From contig CAYMJV010000016.1 in assembly GCA_964390545.1 (NCBI GenBank), positions 1 to 45,700 on the forward strand: a stretch of DNA of 45,700 bases, given 5' to 3'. Source of the DNA: CAYMJV01 sp964390545. Lineage in GTDB: Bacteria > Desulfobacterota > BSN033 > UBA1163. Positions 14,970 through 23,288 of the stretch are shown one piece after another. The translations under genes and the position numbers were made by a program. The first letter of the stretch is position 1. Each line of letters begins with the position of its first letter. The notes under the pieces are model-generated. The model saw nothing but the letters and a program-made list of their open reading frames with translations. It was not told the DNA's origin and ran no database searches.

Positions 14970-16054
14970 AAGGCATCTATTCAACCTTAGTAGGGGCGAC
15001 CCCCCGCGGTCGCCCGTTGACAAAAAGACTCTTAAAGTCAGCTATTCACCTTTTGTCATTCCTGCGGAAGCAGGAATCCATACTTTTCTCCAATAACCAC
15101 GGCTGGATTCCCGTTTGCACGGGAATGACACAATCGAAATTTAGAGGGAGGCTGGGAGGGATTTTGAGAAGTCATCTTTTAGCCCTTGTAGGGGCGACCC
15201 TCTGCGGTCGCCCATCGGCAGCGAGATTCCCTAATCCGGGAGTCCACGGAGGGACTCCCCTACGTAATTCCAAAGGAATCTCTGTCCTCTTCCTCATTGT
15301 AGCCTTACTACTGATGATGGGGGTGGGTTATGTCCTTTCCTATTTGATTCCGACAAAACAAAAATCAGTCCGATTTCCAATTTATTCGACCCAGGCCTTT
15401 TACATTGCCCAATCGGGTATGGAATATGGAGTCCGGTATTGCTCTGAACAGGGCTGGAGAGGGGCTACGGATACTGGCCGCCTGGATTATGACCGTTTAA
15501 ATGATTCTGGAGTCAATCAGCGAAACATAATACTAGGAAAGGTTAATGGAAAATTCACAATAAACTATAACACCGGAACGAATGCATTAACTTCCACCGG
15601 GGAGATCAACAACTCAACGGAAAAAAGGATTGCCACGGTTTCAAACTTTGACCAATTCTTAAGACTGACCTTCACTTCTTCACCTTGCTGGATCTCAGGG
15701 TACTCAAATCAAAGGGCTCAATTTAGTATAAGAAGATGGAGGAGTGCTGGTGTGACATTGCGCTATTTTTCGGCGACTTGGGATCAGGGCGGTACCACAA
15801 GATACATTACGACCATCAGATTTGGGACCAATACGAGGTTTTCAGGTACTTACTACAGTGGAAGCGGAATTGTCATTCTTTCTGCCAATCAATCTGTTGG
15901 CACCGGAGGCGTGAACGTGGAAATCCGTTGGAATGCGGCCATGACGAACCCTCGAAACATCGTGATCACGTTCTACACGGCTGCCGGTGCTGCCATTGGA
16001 GAGGGCTATCCGTTTAATTTAGATCCGGCAGGGAATAATTTGCCGGGGTGTTAA
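14966..16054 (+). CDS. Pseudopilin, MshP/PilX-like, with a repeat-derived leader of about 100 residues
   Basis: The conserved part begins near residue 101 (base 15266): NSKG|ISVLFLIVALLLMMGVGYVL, then STQAFYIAQSGMEYGVRY, as in PilX/MshP pilins. Everything before it is translated repeat DNA: a REP half (14990-15016), a GTCATTCC-ended repeat (15055-15129) and a full REPIN (15188-15263), all in one open frame. TTG 14966 has AGGAG at 14953-14957 and overlaps the previous stop codon, so I keep it. TTG 15164 with GGGAGGG in front is an alternative. The short native leader has either moved out to about 100 residues or been lost, and secretion may be impaired. The C-terminal region is Ser/Thr/Asn-rich and beta-like. 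Confidence 0.7.
   Translation: MKGIYSTLVGATPRGRPLTKRLLKSAIHLLSFLRKQESILFSNNHGWIPVCTGMTQSKFRGRLGGILRSHLLALVGATLCGRPSAARFPNPGVHGGTPLRNSKGISVLFLIVALLLMMGVGYVLSYLIPTKQKSVRFPIYSTQAFYIAQSGMEYGVRYCSEQGWRGATDTGRLDYDRLNDSGVNQRNIILGKVNGKFTINYNTGTNALTSTGEINNSTEKRIATVSNFDQFLRLTFTSSPCWISGYSNQRAQFSIRRWRSAGVTLRYFSATWDQGGTTRYITTIRFGTNTRFSGTYYSGSGIVILSANQSVGTGGVNVEIRWNAAMTNPRNIVITFYTAAGAAIGEGYPFNLDPAGNNLPGC
14990..15016. repeat. REP half (left type) inside the MshP-like frame
   Basis: GTAG followed by the stem GGGCGACC/GGTCGCCC. It is a single left-type REP with no right partner nearby. It encodes about nine residues of the leader. Confidence 0.75.
15055..15129. repeat. 75-bp GTCATTCC...GGAATGAC palindromic repeat, copy 1
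   Basis: It starts GTCATTCCTGC and ends CGGGAATGAC, with internal hairpins CCTGCGGAAGCAGG and CCCGTTTGCACGGG. A second copy lies at 18654-18731 and shares a similar upstream run with AAAAAG...GTC words. Here it is in frame within the MshP-like gene. Confidence 0.8.
15188..15263. repeat. REPIN (left and right REP halves, 24-base spacer) inside the MshP-like frame
   Basis: The left half is GTAG plus stem GGGCGACC/GGTCGCCC. The right half, read on the minus strand, is GTAG plus stem GGGAGTCC/GGACTCCC. Each half is 26 bases. The right half matches the one that flanks the RAYT gene at 27149-27174 at nearly every position. Confidence 0.85.
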
Positions 16055-16080
16055 CATAAGTTCGGAGCTGGGAGTAAAGC

Positions 16081-16131
16081 CCCCTCACCCCATCCCTCTC
16101 CCCCCAGGGGAGAGGGGAAGGGTGAGGGGAA
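16081..16131. repeat. Palindromic CCCTCTCCCC / GGGGAGAGGG repeat, copy 2
   Basis: CCCCTCACCCCATCCCTCTC is followed by its inverse GAGAGGGGAAGGGTGAGGGG. It is the longer relative of 13436-13470 and lies just upstream of the PilM-PilN fusion start. Confidence 0.65.
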
Positions 16132-16161
16132 CCGAAATGCTTGGTACATTGGGAATTAAAG

Positions 16162-17952
16162 ATGGCTGAAACGATTGGTTTAGATATTGGTTCTCATTCC
16201 ATTAAGGTGGTCGGCCTCGAGATGACCTCCAAAGGGCCCTTCCTCACCCACGCAGGCATTAAGGAGATCCCTTACGGAGAGCAAAGAGAGGATCCGACTT
16301 TCGTCTCCGAAGCCATCAAGGCTCTTTTTAGAGAGGTCGGCCTCAAACCAGGAAAAGTGAGTCTGACCGTTTCCGATCCGAGCATCCATATCCGGCGGAT
16401 CACCCTTCCTTCCATGCCCAAATCGGAATTGCGAGAAGCTGTCCGGTGGGAGATGAAAAGCCATCTCCCCTTCCCTGTCGAATCAGCTCAAATCGATTTC
16501 ATCATCCTTGGGGAGACGGCTGACAAAGATCCGAAGAAATTGGATCTGATCGCAGCGGCCTGCCCCAAACAACTTATCGACCGGTCCCTCGCCATCGCTG
16601 AAGGTGCCGGATTGAAACCTATCCATCTTACTGTGGGTCCTTTCTCTCTCTGGAACCTTATGTTGACCTTCGATCATTTTGAAAAAGACAAAGTGATCGG
16701 TCTGGTCGATTTAGGAGCAGAAAAAACGGGTATCTACCTTTTTCAAGACGGACTCCTCCAGTTCAGCCGAGAAGTCACGCCAGGTGGAATGGATCTCACC
16801 CGAGCCATCATGGAGGGAATGGATTCGGATGAAGAACATCATCTGCTTTATGATCGAGCCGAGAAAATCAAACATGACATGGGAATTCCATCAAAGACCT
16901 TCTATCAAAAGAACGGGGATCCATCAAGCAACCAATCGAAGATCCCTTACCTGGTGAGACCCGTTCTGGAGAGGTTGATGGCAGAAATCGGGCGGTCTTT
17001 TGACTATTATCGCAATCAATTTCATCTCGAACGAATTGACCGTCTCTTCTTAACCGGTGGGGGGGCGAATACAAAGAATATCGCAACGTATCTGTCAGAA
17101 ACCCTTCGATTGCCTGTCGAAAGGCTCAACCCCCTTCACAAAATCCTATTTGATGCAAAAAAGATAGAGGCCCAGTTCCTTGATCAGAGAGGATCCGCCT
17201 TTGCCATTGCTTTAGGCACAGCCCTTCCTGACCGGAAACATATCGAACTTCTTCCTGCTAAGGAGCCCTATTGGTCCAAGGCCAAAATGGAGAGATGGAT
17301 TCCTAGACTCTCTGCTCTGATCACTCTTCTCGCCTTCGCATGGATCATCTGGGGCTTGAGTTCTCAGGTCGCGATTCTTAAGAAAGAACGTGACGAGAAG
17401 ATGGCAAAGGTGAAGACCGTGGTAATGCTTCAGGCAAAACTGACCCTGCTAAAAGAAAAAGAGAATAAGATGAAAGCCGACCTTTCGCTCTTTCCATCTT
17501 CGACCATTACCCCGGTTCCTTTCCGGAAATCACTGACGGGGGTCAGCCAGATCGTACCGGACAATGTGACGGTTACCCTTCTCTCAATTCAACCGGATAA
17601 GATATCTTCCGATAAAAAACCTTCCAAAGAAGAACCTCCGGAGAATGGGGAGTACGGACTCCAGATTAAAGGGATCGCTTTTGGTAGCGATTTTCAGTGC
17701 CTCACGTCACTGGCCCGAATGATTGAGGGGCTTGAGAAATCTTCCTTGTTTAAAAACGCCAAACTGGTTTCAGCCGATGAGAATAAATCTTATAACCGTC
17801 CAGGCGTTGGGTTCGAGATTGTCTGTGACATGGAACACGAAAGCAATCTTCCCTCTTCCTCCCTTAATCCCCCCACCCCCCCTTTCGTAAAGGGGGGAGA
17901 AGGAGGGATTACGAAAGAAGGGCGGGGAGGATTAGGGGGGGAGAAGAAATAA
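16162..17952 (+). CDS. PilM-PilN fusion protein (MshI-type pilus assembly)
   Basis: 596 residues. Residues 1 to about 350 are a PilM/FtsA-like actin-fold domain: ETIGLDIGSHSIKVVGLE, VDLGAEKTGIYLF and LTGGGANTKNIATYL. A membrane helix near 380-400 (LITLLAFAWIIWGL) leads into a coiled coil and a PilN-like periplasmic domain (ISQIVPDNVTVTLLSIQP). PilM and PilN are usually separate proteins that form the inner-membrane assembly platform, so one chain joins the two halves of that complex. The last 29 or so residues (NPPTPPFVKGG onward) are translated from a dispersed repeat and are not part of the family. ATG 16162 is chosen from the PilM N-terminus; TTG 16141 is also in frame. The PilO-like gene follows 3 bases later. 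Confidence 0.9.
   Translation: MAETIGLDIGSHSIKVVGLEMTSKGPFLTHAGIKEIPYGEQREDPTFVSEAIKALFREVGLKPGKVSLTVSDPSIHIRRITLPSMPKSELREAVRWEMKSHLPFPVESAQIDFIILGETADKDPKKLDLIAAACPKQLIDRSLAIAEGAGLKPIHLTVGPFSLWNLMLTFDHFEKDKVIGLVDLGAEKTGIYLFQDGLLQFSREVTPGGMDLTRAIMEGMDSDEEHHLLYDRAEKIKHDMGIPSKTFYQKNGDPSSNQSKIPYLVRPVLERLMAEIGRSFDYYRNQFHLERIDRLFLTGGGANTKNIATYLSETLRLPVERLNPLHKILFDAKKIEAQFLDQRGSAFAIALGTALPDRKHIELLPAKEPYWSKAKMERWIPRLSALITLLAFAWIIWGLSSQVAILKKERDEKMAKVKTVVMLQAKLTLLKEKENKMKADLSLFPSSTITPVPFRKSLTGVSQIVPDNVTVTLLSIQPDKISSDKKPSKEEPPENGEYGLQIKGIAFGSDFQCLTSLARMIEGLEKSSLFKNAKLVSADENKSYNRPGVGFEIVCDMEHESNLPSSSLNPPTPPFVKGGEGGITKEGRGGLGGEKK
17862..17943. repeat. AATCCCCCC...GGGGGATT repeat at the 3' end of the PilM-PilN gene
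   Basis: A G/C-rich palindromic element with the recognisable centre CCCTTTCGTAAAGGGG. Other copies lie at 23235-23272, 27624-27670, 34160-34204, 42591-42633 and 43055-43099. This copy is coding and supplies the protein's C-terminal tail. Confidence 0.75.
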
Positions 17953-17955
17953 TCC

Positions 17956-18519
17956 ATGGTGCTTAAGAAGAGAGAAAAGATACTAATCTTTTTCGTCATT
18001 CTTGCCGTCGCCATTTGGGCCTTTGACCGATTCTACTACACCCCTCAGAAGAAAAAGATCACAACGCTGAAGGAGGAAGTCAAGGCGGCCGATCTGAAAT
18101 TAAAGGAGTCTGTCCTGTTTACTCAAGGAGTGGAGACCGTTGAGGCAGAGGTTGCACGACTGGAGAAAGAACTTCAGAGGTTGAGCGATAAAATGCTCCG
18201 GGGGGAGGAATTCAGAGCCTTCTTAAAGCATCTGGGCAGTGAAAGCGACCGGCTCCAGATGAAAATGATCTCCATGACCACTCAGGAAGAGAAGCCTTCC
18301 CAGCCTGAAGGAAAGAAAGGTCTTTCTGCTTTCCAGTACCGCAGGGTCGCTATTCAGATGGTTCTTCATTCACGTTTCAATGGCCTGGGGACCTATTTGA
18401 AGGGAATTGAAGAACTTCCCTTCCTGGTGGCCGTGGATCATCTTCAGGTCGAGAGAATCGGAGAAGGAACTTCTCTTTTAAAAGTGACCATGGGGCTGAG
18501 CGTTTTTGTAGTCCTATAA
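17956..18519 (+). CDS. PilO-like pilus assembly protein (MshJ position)
   Basis: 187 residues. One N-terminal membrane helix (ILIFFVILAVAIWAFDRFYY), a coiled coil (about 35-80, rich in Glu/Lys/Leu) and a small C-terminal alpha/beta domain give the PilO/MshJ layout. PilO pairs with PilN in the periplasm and links the inner-membrane platform to the secretin. The gene starts 3 bases after the PilM-PilN fusion. Sequence conservation in this family is low, so the call rests on architecture and position. It is slightly shorter than a typical PilO (about 200). Confidence 0.8.
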   Translation: MVLKKREKILIFFVILAVAIWAFDRFYYTPQKKKITTLKEEVKAADLKLKESVLFTQGVETVEAEVARLEKELQRLSDKMLRGEEFRAFLKHLGSESDRLQMKMISMTTQEEKPSQPEGKKGLSAFQYRRVAIQMVLHSRFNGLGTYLKGIEELPFLVAVDHLQVERIGEGTSLLKVTMGLSVFVVL

Positions 18520-18536
18520 TCCCCTCTCCCCCCCTT

Positions 18537-18556
18537 CCTGCCTGCCGGCAGGCAGG
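18537..18556. repeat. 20-bp perfect palindrome CCTGCCTGCCGGCAGGCAGG
   Basis: A self-complementary 20-mer. Identical or near copies lie at 44221-44240, at 30521-30541, and nested in the REP halves at 27516-27562 and 29075-29120. Here it sits in the 253-base spacer between the PilO-like and PilP-like genes, inside a C-rich/G-rich inverted pair. Confidence 0.8.
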
Positions 18557-18653
18557 TATGAAAGTCGGTACGACTCGAAACCGAGAGGGGTTAAGGAGGA
18601 TTAAGGGGTCTAAAGATGATGGTCTCGTAAAAAGTCTGAAAAGGCTATTTTCT

Positions 18654-18731
18654 GTCATTCCTGCGCAAGCAGGAATCCAGTCTTTTCAGGTAGTTGGAAT
18701 CCCCCTGGATTCCCGTTTTCACGGGAATGAC
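18654..18731. repeat. 78-bp GTCATTCC...GGAATGAC palindromic repeat, copy 2
   Basis: The same ends and hairpins as 15055-15129: CCTGCGCAAGCAGG and CCCGTTTTCACGGG. It occupies the spacer upstream of the PilP-like gene. Confidence 0.8.
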
Positions 18732-18772
18732 GACTCTTCGCGGATTCATCAAAGATTGATAGAGGAAGATTC

Positions 18773-19243
18773 ATGAAGCCGTATTTAACAATAATGCTGG
18801 TTCTCATTCTAATGATACTCGTTCCCTTTGGCTCTGCCTTCCCTCAGGCAGAAACAAAAGGGGTGCTCCAGAAGGATGAAGAGAACCCATCCCAGAAGAA
18901 GTCAGAGGGGGTTCGATCGAGGAATCCCTTCCTCCTTCCTCCGGGCATCTATTTCCTGTCCAAAGAAGGGGTGGGACCTGTTCGTAAGGATAAAGCATCA
19001 GGGACTGACACTAAATTGGAAGAGATAGAGACCTCTCCTTTGAAAGTCAGGGCGATTCTGATCAGTGACCAAATTCGTTTAGCCACGATTGGCCCCCACA
19101 TTGTGGCTGTAGGAGACAGACTCAATGGTGAAACGATCCTTGAGATTAAGAACGACCAGGTGATCCTGGGAAAGGGAGATAGAAAAAGGACTCTCCATCT
19201 ACACCAGAGCCCTGTTCAGTTGACCATAGAGGAGAAAAAATAA
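18773..19243 (+). CDS. PilP/MshK-like periplasmic pilus protein
   Basis: 156 residues. An N-terminal signal peptide or anchor (YLTIMLVLILMILVPFGSAF) is followed by a charged linker, then SRNPFLLPPGIYFL and a small beta domain: KVRAILISDQIRLATIGPHI, VAVGDRLNGETILEIKNDQV. This pattern of a proline-flanked RNPF segment plus one beta-domain matches PilP/GspC-HR/MshK proteins, which join the PilN/PilO complex to the secretin. Its TAA overlaps the ATG of mshL by one base, so the two are translationally coupled. Identification is by fold pattern and position. Confidence 0.82.
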   Translation: MKPYLTIMLVLILMILVPFGSAFPQAETKGVLQKDEENPSQKKSEGVRSRNPFLLPPGIYFLSKEGVGPVRKDKASGTDTKLEEIETSPLKVRAILISDQIRLATIGPHIVAVGDRLNGETILEIKNDQVILGKGDRKRTLHLHQSPVQLTIEEKK

Positions 19244-20889
19244 TGAAAACCAAATGTAACTTCATATTCTTTCTCATTCTCATATTAGTAATCGGTTGTG
19301 CATCTCCTCCGAAGAAAGAACAGCCAAAACCATCCGCTCAATTCAAGGAGACCACTCCGTCTCAGCCCGCTCCCGAAGTGACGTTGAAAGAATTGGTCAT
19401 TGCTCAGAAGGAGGAGGCTAAAAAGGTTCCCGAAAAACTCTTTTCCTTCTTTGCCAGGGATGCCAGCATTCAGGATGTGCTCCTGGCTTTCTCCAGGGAG
19501 AGCGACCTCAACATCGTGATTGACCCGGAGGTGAGCGGGAAAGTCACCATCGATCTGAAGCGGGTGACCCTGAGAGAAGCCCTGGATGCCATCCTCTTTC
19601 CCCTGGGCTGGACCTACCGCATTGATGGGAGATTTATCCAGATCACCAGGCCTCAGATGGAGACACGCCTCTTCACCTTGAACTATATTTCTACGAAACG
19701 AACCGGAAAAAGAGAGATTTATGCAAGCACAGGAGGAGGGATGCAGACCGGCACGCTTGTGGGCCAGCAGGGTGCCGTCAGCACGGGAGGCGCTCGGACC
19801 GGATTTAGTGACCTGGTCAGCACTGATGAAATGGATATCTGGGTAGAGATTCAGAGAGGCCTGGAGACCATTATCTTTGGATCAGCCGATGAGAGGGAGA
19901 AAGCGGCGGATAAGGAAAAAGCCACCTTGGCGAGAGTGGATGGAAAGGGGAAGAAATTGGTGATTAATAAATCAACGGGTGTGATTTGGGTCACGGATTA
20001 TCCCGCCAATTTGAATAAGGTAGCATCTTACCTGGAGACGATGGAAGGGAGTTCCCAGAGACAGGTGACTATTCAAGCAAAGATCATGGAGGTCATCCTT
20101 TCCAATGAATACAAGGCGGGGATCAACTGGAAAGTGATCGAAGGTCTTCCGCGCTCGATTAACTTGTCATGGGGCTTGACAGACAAGGCTGGGACAACAG
20201 GATATCCCGGAGGAACAACCTCCACTACCTCCGGAACGACAGGGACGACCGCTGGGACTGCCACCCCAGGCGCCTTTAAAATCAACCCTTTTGGAGGCAC
20301 ATTGGCCATCGGGGCTTTAGGAACGGAAGTAGCCCTTTCAGATATCGTTCAGGCGATCTCAGAGCAGGGGGATGTAAAGATTCTCTCCAATCCTACCATC
20401 TCCACTCTGAATAACCAGAAGGCAATCATCCGGGTCGGGGATCAGGATGTCTTTTTCATCACCGGAGCAATTGCCACTCAAAATACGGTCACTCAGACCA
20501 TTCAGCCCATGACGATCGATATCGGGATCATCCTGGATGTGACTCCCCAAATTGCTGAAGATGGGACGATCATCATGAACATACATCCCAGCATTACGGA
20601 AAAGACCGGGGAGAAAGTCACTCCGGATGGGAAGACTACTTTTCCCCTTCTCAGTGTTAGAGAGACCGATACAACCGTACGAGTCAGGGACAGCCAGACC
20701 ATCATCATCGCTGGCCTGATGGCAGAAAAGAAAGAACAGGCTGCCATCGGCGTCCCCCTCCTGAAATCGATTCCGTTGCTGGGCCACCTGTTCCGGTACA
20801 AGACGGAAAACAAGAAAAATTCTGAACTGGTCATCATGATCACCCCCACGCTTCAGGTGGGAAAGAGAGTAGAGGACTTAACGAAATAG
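19243..20889 (+). CDS. mshL: MSHA-type secretin (outer-membrane pilus pore)
   Basis: 548 residues. A lipoprotein signal ends VIGC with C19 as lipidated Cys. The N-terminal secretin/TonB-like domain runs about 65-125 (FFARDASIQDVLLAFSRES, VTLREALDAILFPLGWTY). The MshL hallmark RLFTLNYISTKRTG follows, then a short N domain with VIWVTDYPANLNKVASYLE. The secretin core starts near 270 (IQAKIMEVILSNEYKAGINW) and includes VKILSNPTISTLNNQKA and the C-terminal VPLLKSIPLLGHLFRYKTE. A Gly/Thr-rich insert lies near 320-345. Members form a ring through which the pilus passes the outer membrane. Its place between the PilP-like gene and mshM matches MSHA operons. Confidence 0.95.
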   Translation: MKTKCNFIFFLILILVIGCASPPKKEQPKPSAQFKETTPSQPAPEVTLKELVIAQKEEAKKVPEKLFSFFARDASIQDVLLAFSRESDLNIVIDPEVSGKVTIDLKRVTLREALDAILFPLGWTYRIDGRFIQITRPQMETRLFTLNYISTKRTGKREIYASTGGGMQTGTLVGQQGAVSTGGARTGFSDLVSTDEMDIWVEIQRGLETIIFGSADEREKAADKEKATLARVDGKGKKLVINKSTGVIWVTDYPANLNKVASYLETMEGSSQRQVTIQAKIMEVILSNEYKAGINWKVIEGLPRSINLSWGLTDKAGTTGYPGGTTSTTSGTTGTTAGTATPGAFKINPFGGTLAIGALGTEVALSDIVQAISEQGDVKILSNPTISTLNNQKAIIRVGDQDVFFITGAIATQNTVTQTIQPMTIDIGIILDVTPQIAEDGTIIMNIHPSITEKTGEKVTPDGKTTFPLLSVRETDTTVRVRDSQTIIIAGLMAEKKEQAAIGVPLLKSIPLLGHLFRYKTENKKNSELVIMITPTLQVGKRVEDLTK

Positions 20890-21055
20890 ATAACATGGAA
20901 AACGAGGTGAGAGGGGTATAGGGGTCAAACGATCCAGTAAACCCCCTAATCCTTTGGTTTGTCATCATGTTACTGATTTTTAATGAAAACGTAATATTGA
21001 AATGTCAAGCACCTCTCAAAGGGTTCGACCCCTTGAAGCCTGGAACCCCCGCCTG

Positions 21056-21078
21056 CCCTGAACCGTGCGGGTTCAGGG
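21056..21078. repeat. Hairpin CCCTGAACC/GGTTCAGGG upstream of mshM
   Basis: A 9-bp stem with a 5-base loop, the same stem as at 13227-13252. It lies in the 234-base spacer between mshL and mshM. The spacer also holds a weaker pairing between GGGGT near 20920 and ACCCC near 20940. Confidence 0.6.
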
Positions 21079-21123
21079 GAGGGATGCTCGAACTCTCAAA
21101 CGCCGTTTTCAAAGGAGGCTTTC

Positions 21124-21993
21124 ATGTATCAAGAATTTTATGGTCTGAGGGAGAAACCGTTTGCCTTAACTCCAGACCCTCAATTTCTCTTTCTGAGTGA
21201 GAGCCACCGAACGGCCATGGAATCTCTCCTCTACGGAATTTACCAAAGAGAGGGATTCATGGTCCTCACGGGGGATATCGGAACCGGGAAGACCACCCTC
21301 TGCCGAGCCCTTCTGGGAAGAGTTGATCCCCGGGTGAAAACAGCGGTGATTTTCAATTCCTTCCTCACCGAGGAAGAGCTACTGGAAACGATTCTTCAAG
21401 ACTTAGGACTGGTGACGAGGGGAAAGTCAAGGAAAAAGCTGATCGATGAATTGAATAAATTCTTACTTTCTCAACTGTCCGAAGGCAACCATGTAGCCCT
21501 GATCATCGATGAGGCCCAGAACCTCTCCATTCCAGTCCTTGAGCAGATTCGCATGCTCTCCAATTTGGAGACCGAAAAGGAGAAAATGCTCCAGATCATC
21601 CTCCTGGGCCAATTGGAATTGGTGGAGAAGCTCCAATCCTTTGAATTGAAACAATTGAATCAGCGGATTGCGATCCGACACCGCCTACTCCCACTCACTC
21701 GAGTTGAAATGGAAGGTTATATCTATCAGCGTTTATTGGTGGCCGGCGCCCAGGGGAATGTCACGTTTTCGAATTCGGCACTGGATGAAATCTACCAGTT
21801 TTCAAAAGGCATTCCGCGACTGATCAACCTCCTCTGTGACAGAGCCCTTCTGGCAGGTTTTGTCGAGGAGACCCATCACATCGAAGAAGAGATCATTCGA
21901 AAAGCGCAAAAAAGCTTGCTAGGAATGGAAGAAAATCCGCGCCCGGTTAGCTTTGGGTTTGTTAGCCGATTTTTCAGAAGAGCCTTTCTATGA
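21124..21993 (+). CDS. mshM: AAA ATPase of the ExeA/GspA family, MshM
   Basis: 289 residues. The N-terminus MYQEFYGLREKPFALTPDPQFLFLSESH is the ExeA/MshM signature. Walker A is GDIGTGKTT (about 50-58) and Walker B is ALIIDEAQNLS. A sensor and lid follow (QRIAIRHRLLPL, FSKGIPRLINLLCDRALL). Family members help assemble or localise the secretin in an ATP-dependent way. Length fits MshM, which lacks the peptidoglycan-binding tail of ExeA. The stop TGA is 13 bases before the start of the TPR gene. The ATG has GGAGG in front. Confidence 0.93.
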   Translation: MYQEFYGLREKPFALTPDPQFLFLSESHRTAMESLLYGIYQREGFMVLTGDIGTGKTTLCRALLGRVDPRVKTAVIFNSFLTEEELLETILQDLGLVTRGKSRKKLIDELNKFLLSQLSEGNHVALIIDEAQNLSIPVLEQIRMLSNLETEKEKMLQIILLGQLELVEKLQSFELKQLNQRIAIRHRLLPLTRVEMEGYIYQRLLVAGAQGNVTFSNSALDEIYQFSKGIPRLINLLCDRALLAGFVEETHHIEEEIIRKAQKSLLGMEENPRPVSFGFVSRFFRRAFL

Positions 21994-22006
21994 AGAGGAC
22001 CCTTTT

Positions 22007-23233
22007 ATGAGCCTCATCATTGACGCCATCAAGAAAGCCCAACAACTTCGGCTGAAAGATCTGAAAGGAACCCCATTCTTCAAGGGTCCAGACCCAAGGC
22101 GCGAAAGCAGGCGAATGGAGCGAAAGCATCTCTGGGCTCTGGCCGCTGCAGGATTCTGTCTGTTCCTCATCCTTTTGGGAAGCCTTTCCTATTCTCGTTG
22201 GAAGTCCCATGAAAGCCAAACGACTGTTTCCGCTGTGAACGCACCGGCCCAAGAGGCTACCCAGAACGACTCCCAGGGACTTCGCAAAGAAGAAGCTTCA
22301 GCTTCCCGAACGGAATGGCCTTCTTTATGGGAGAAATACGAAACCGATGAAACGTGGGGAGATGTTCTTAAGAATCGAAAGGCCAAAAAAAAGAAGAAAA
22401 AGAAGACCAATGTTTCCATAGAAAGTGAAAACGACAAAATATTAAATCCACTCTCAACCGAAGACGAAAATCCCTTAAAGTCGGCGAAGACGGAACGGGA
22501 AGCGAGAATTGAGAGAAGACAGGCTCCTTCAGCCCCGCTCCCCGATCAACCGGTCCAAAAACCAGCACCCGCCTTACCAAAACAGGAAGCATTGGTCAAG
22601 CCCAAGAATTCAGAACTTGAAACAGGAAAAAATCAAATCACCGCTTCAGAGGTGCTGATCCATTTTAATTCAGGAGTTGAGCTCTACCATCAGCGCGAAT
22701 ACGCAAAGGCCATCCAGGCTTATCAGAAAGTCATCGAAATAGACCCCAGATATGCCGAGGCCCATAACAACCTTGGGATTATCTATCAGGAGGCGGGTGA
22801 TTTTGACAGAGCCCTTTCCGCCTATCAAAAGGCGATTGAAATCAATCCGAGGTATGAGAAGGCCCTAAATAACCTGGGCGTCCTTCTTTATCTCAAGGGG
22901 CGTTATGAGGAATCGATCCAGGCCTTTCAAAAAGCCCTGACCCTCAATGCCAACAACATTGAGAGCCATATCAACCTCGGAATCCTCTTTAAGAAGCAGG
23001 GGCAGGTGGATCAAGCGATTGAGTCTTACCATCGAGCCCTCGCCATCAATCCCCTGCATGGAGAAGCCCATTACAATATGGGGCTTCTCTATGAACAACT
23101 CGACCAGATCGAAATGGCCATGGGTCATTATCAAAAGTTTATCCAGATGGCTTCAAAAACGCATCCGGATTTAGTCGCTCAGGTGAAGAGGCATTTGAAT
23201 TATCTCGCGAAAACCCAAGAGAATAAAAATTAA
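22007..23233 (+). CDS. TPR-repeat pilus protein with GspB-like N-terminus (MshN position)
   Basis: 408 residues from ATG 22007, chosen for the conserved start MSLIIDAIKKAQQLR, which matches GspB/MshN N-termini, and for GAAGAGGA just upstream. A membrane helix (LWALAAAGFCLFLILLGSL) lies near residues 45-63. A long charged linker contains the lysine run of about nine residues at 124-132 and many Pro. Four to five TPR repeats follow from about 220 (ALSAYQKAIEINPRYEKALN, AIESYHRALAINPLHGEAHY). TPR proteins in this place bind peptidoglycan or other pilus parts. MshN is the likely equivalent, from order mshL-mshM-mshN-mshE. Confidence 0.88.
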   Translation: MSLIIDAIKKAQQLRLKDLKGTPFFKGPDPRRESRRMERKHLWALAAAGFCLFLILLGSLSYSRWKSHESQTTVSAVNAPAQEATQNDSQGLRKEEASASRTEWPSLWEKYETDETWGDVLKNRKAKKKKKKKTNVSIESENDKILNPLSTEDENPLKSAKTEREARIERRQAPSAPLPDQPVQKPAPALPKQEALVKPKNSELETGKNQITASEVLIHFNSGVELYHQREYAKAIQAYQKVIEIDPRYAEAHNNLGIIYQEAGDFDRALSAYQKAIEINPRYEKALNNLGVLLYLKGRYEESIQAFQKALTLNANNIESHINLGILFKKQGQVDQAIESYHRALAINPLHGEAHYNMGLLYEQLDQIEMAMGHYQKFIQMASKTHPDLVAQVKRHLNYLAKTQENKN

Positions 23234-23234
23234 T

Positions 23235-23272
23235 AATCCCCCCCTTTAGCAAAGGGGGGTGTGGGGGGATTT
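23235..23272. repeat. AATCCCCCC...GGGGGATT repeat upstream of mshE
   Basis: AATCCCCCCCTTTAGCAAAG and its inverse completion. It fills the 55-base gap between the TPR gene and mshE. A GTG and a TTG in frame with mshE lie in or next to it, but they look accidental. Confidence 0.8.
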
Positions 23273-23288
23273 GGAAAAGGTTTTAAGT

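Noticed and set aside
18558..18776. 72-codon open frame between the PilO-like and PilP-like genes
   Set aside because: It is made of the GTCATTCC repeat and neighbouring repeat DNA, and has no conserved part.
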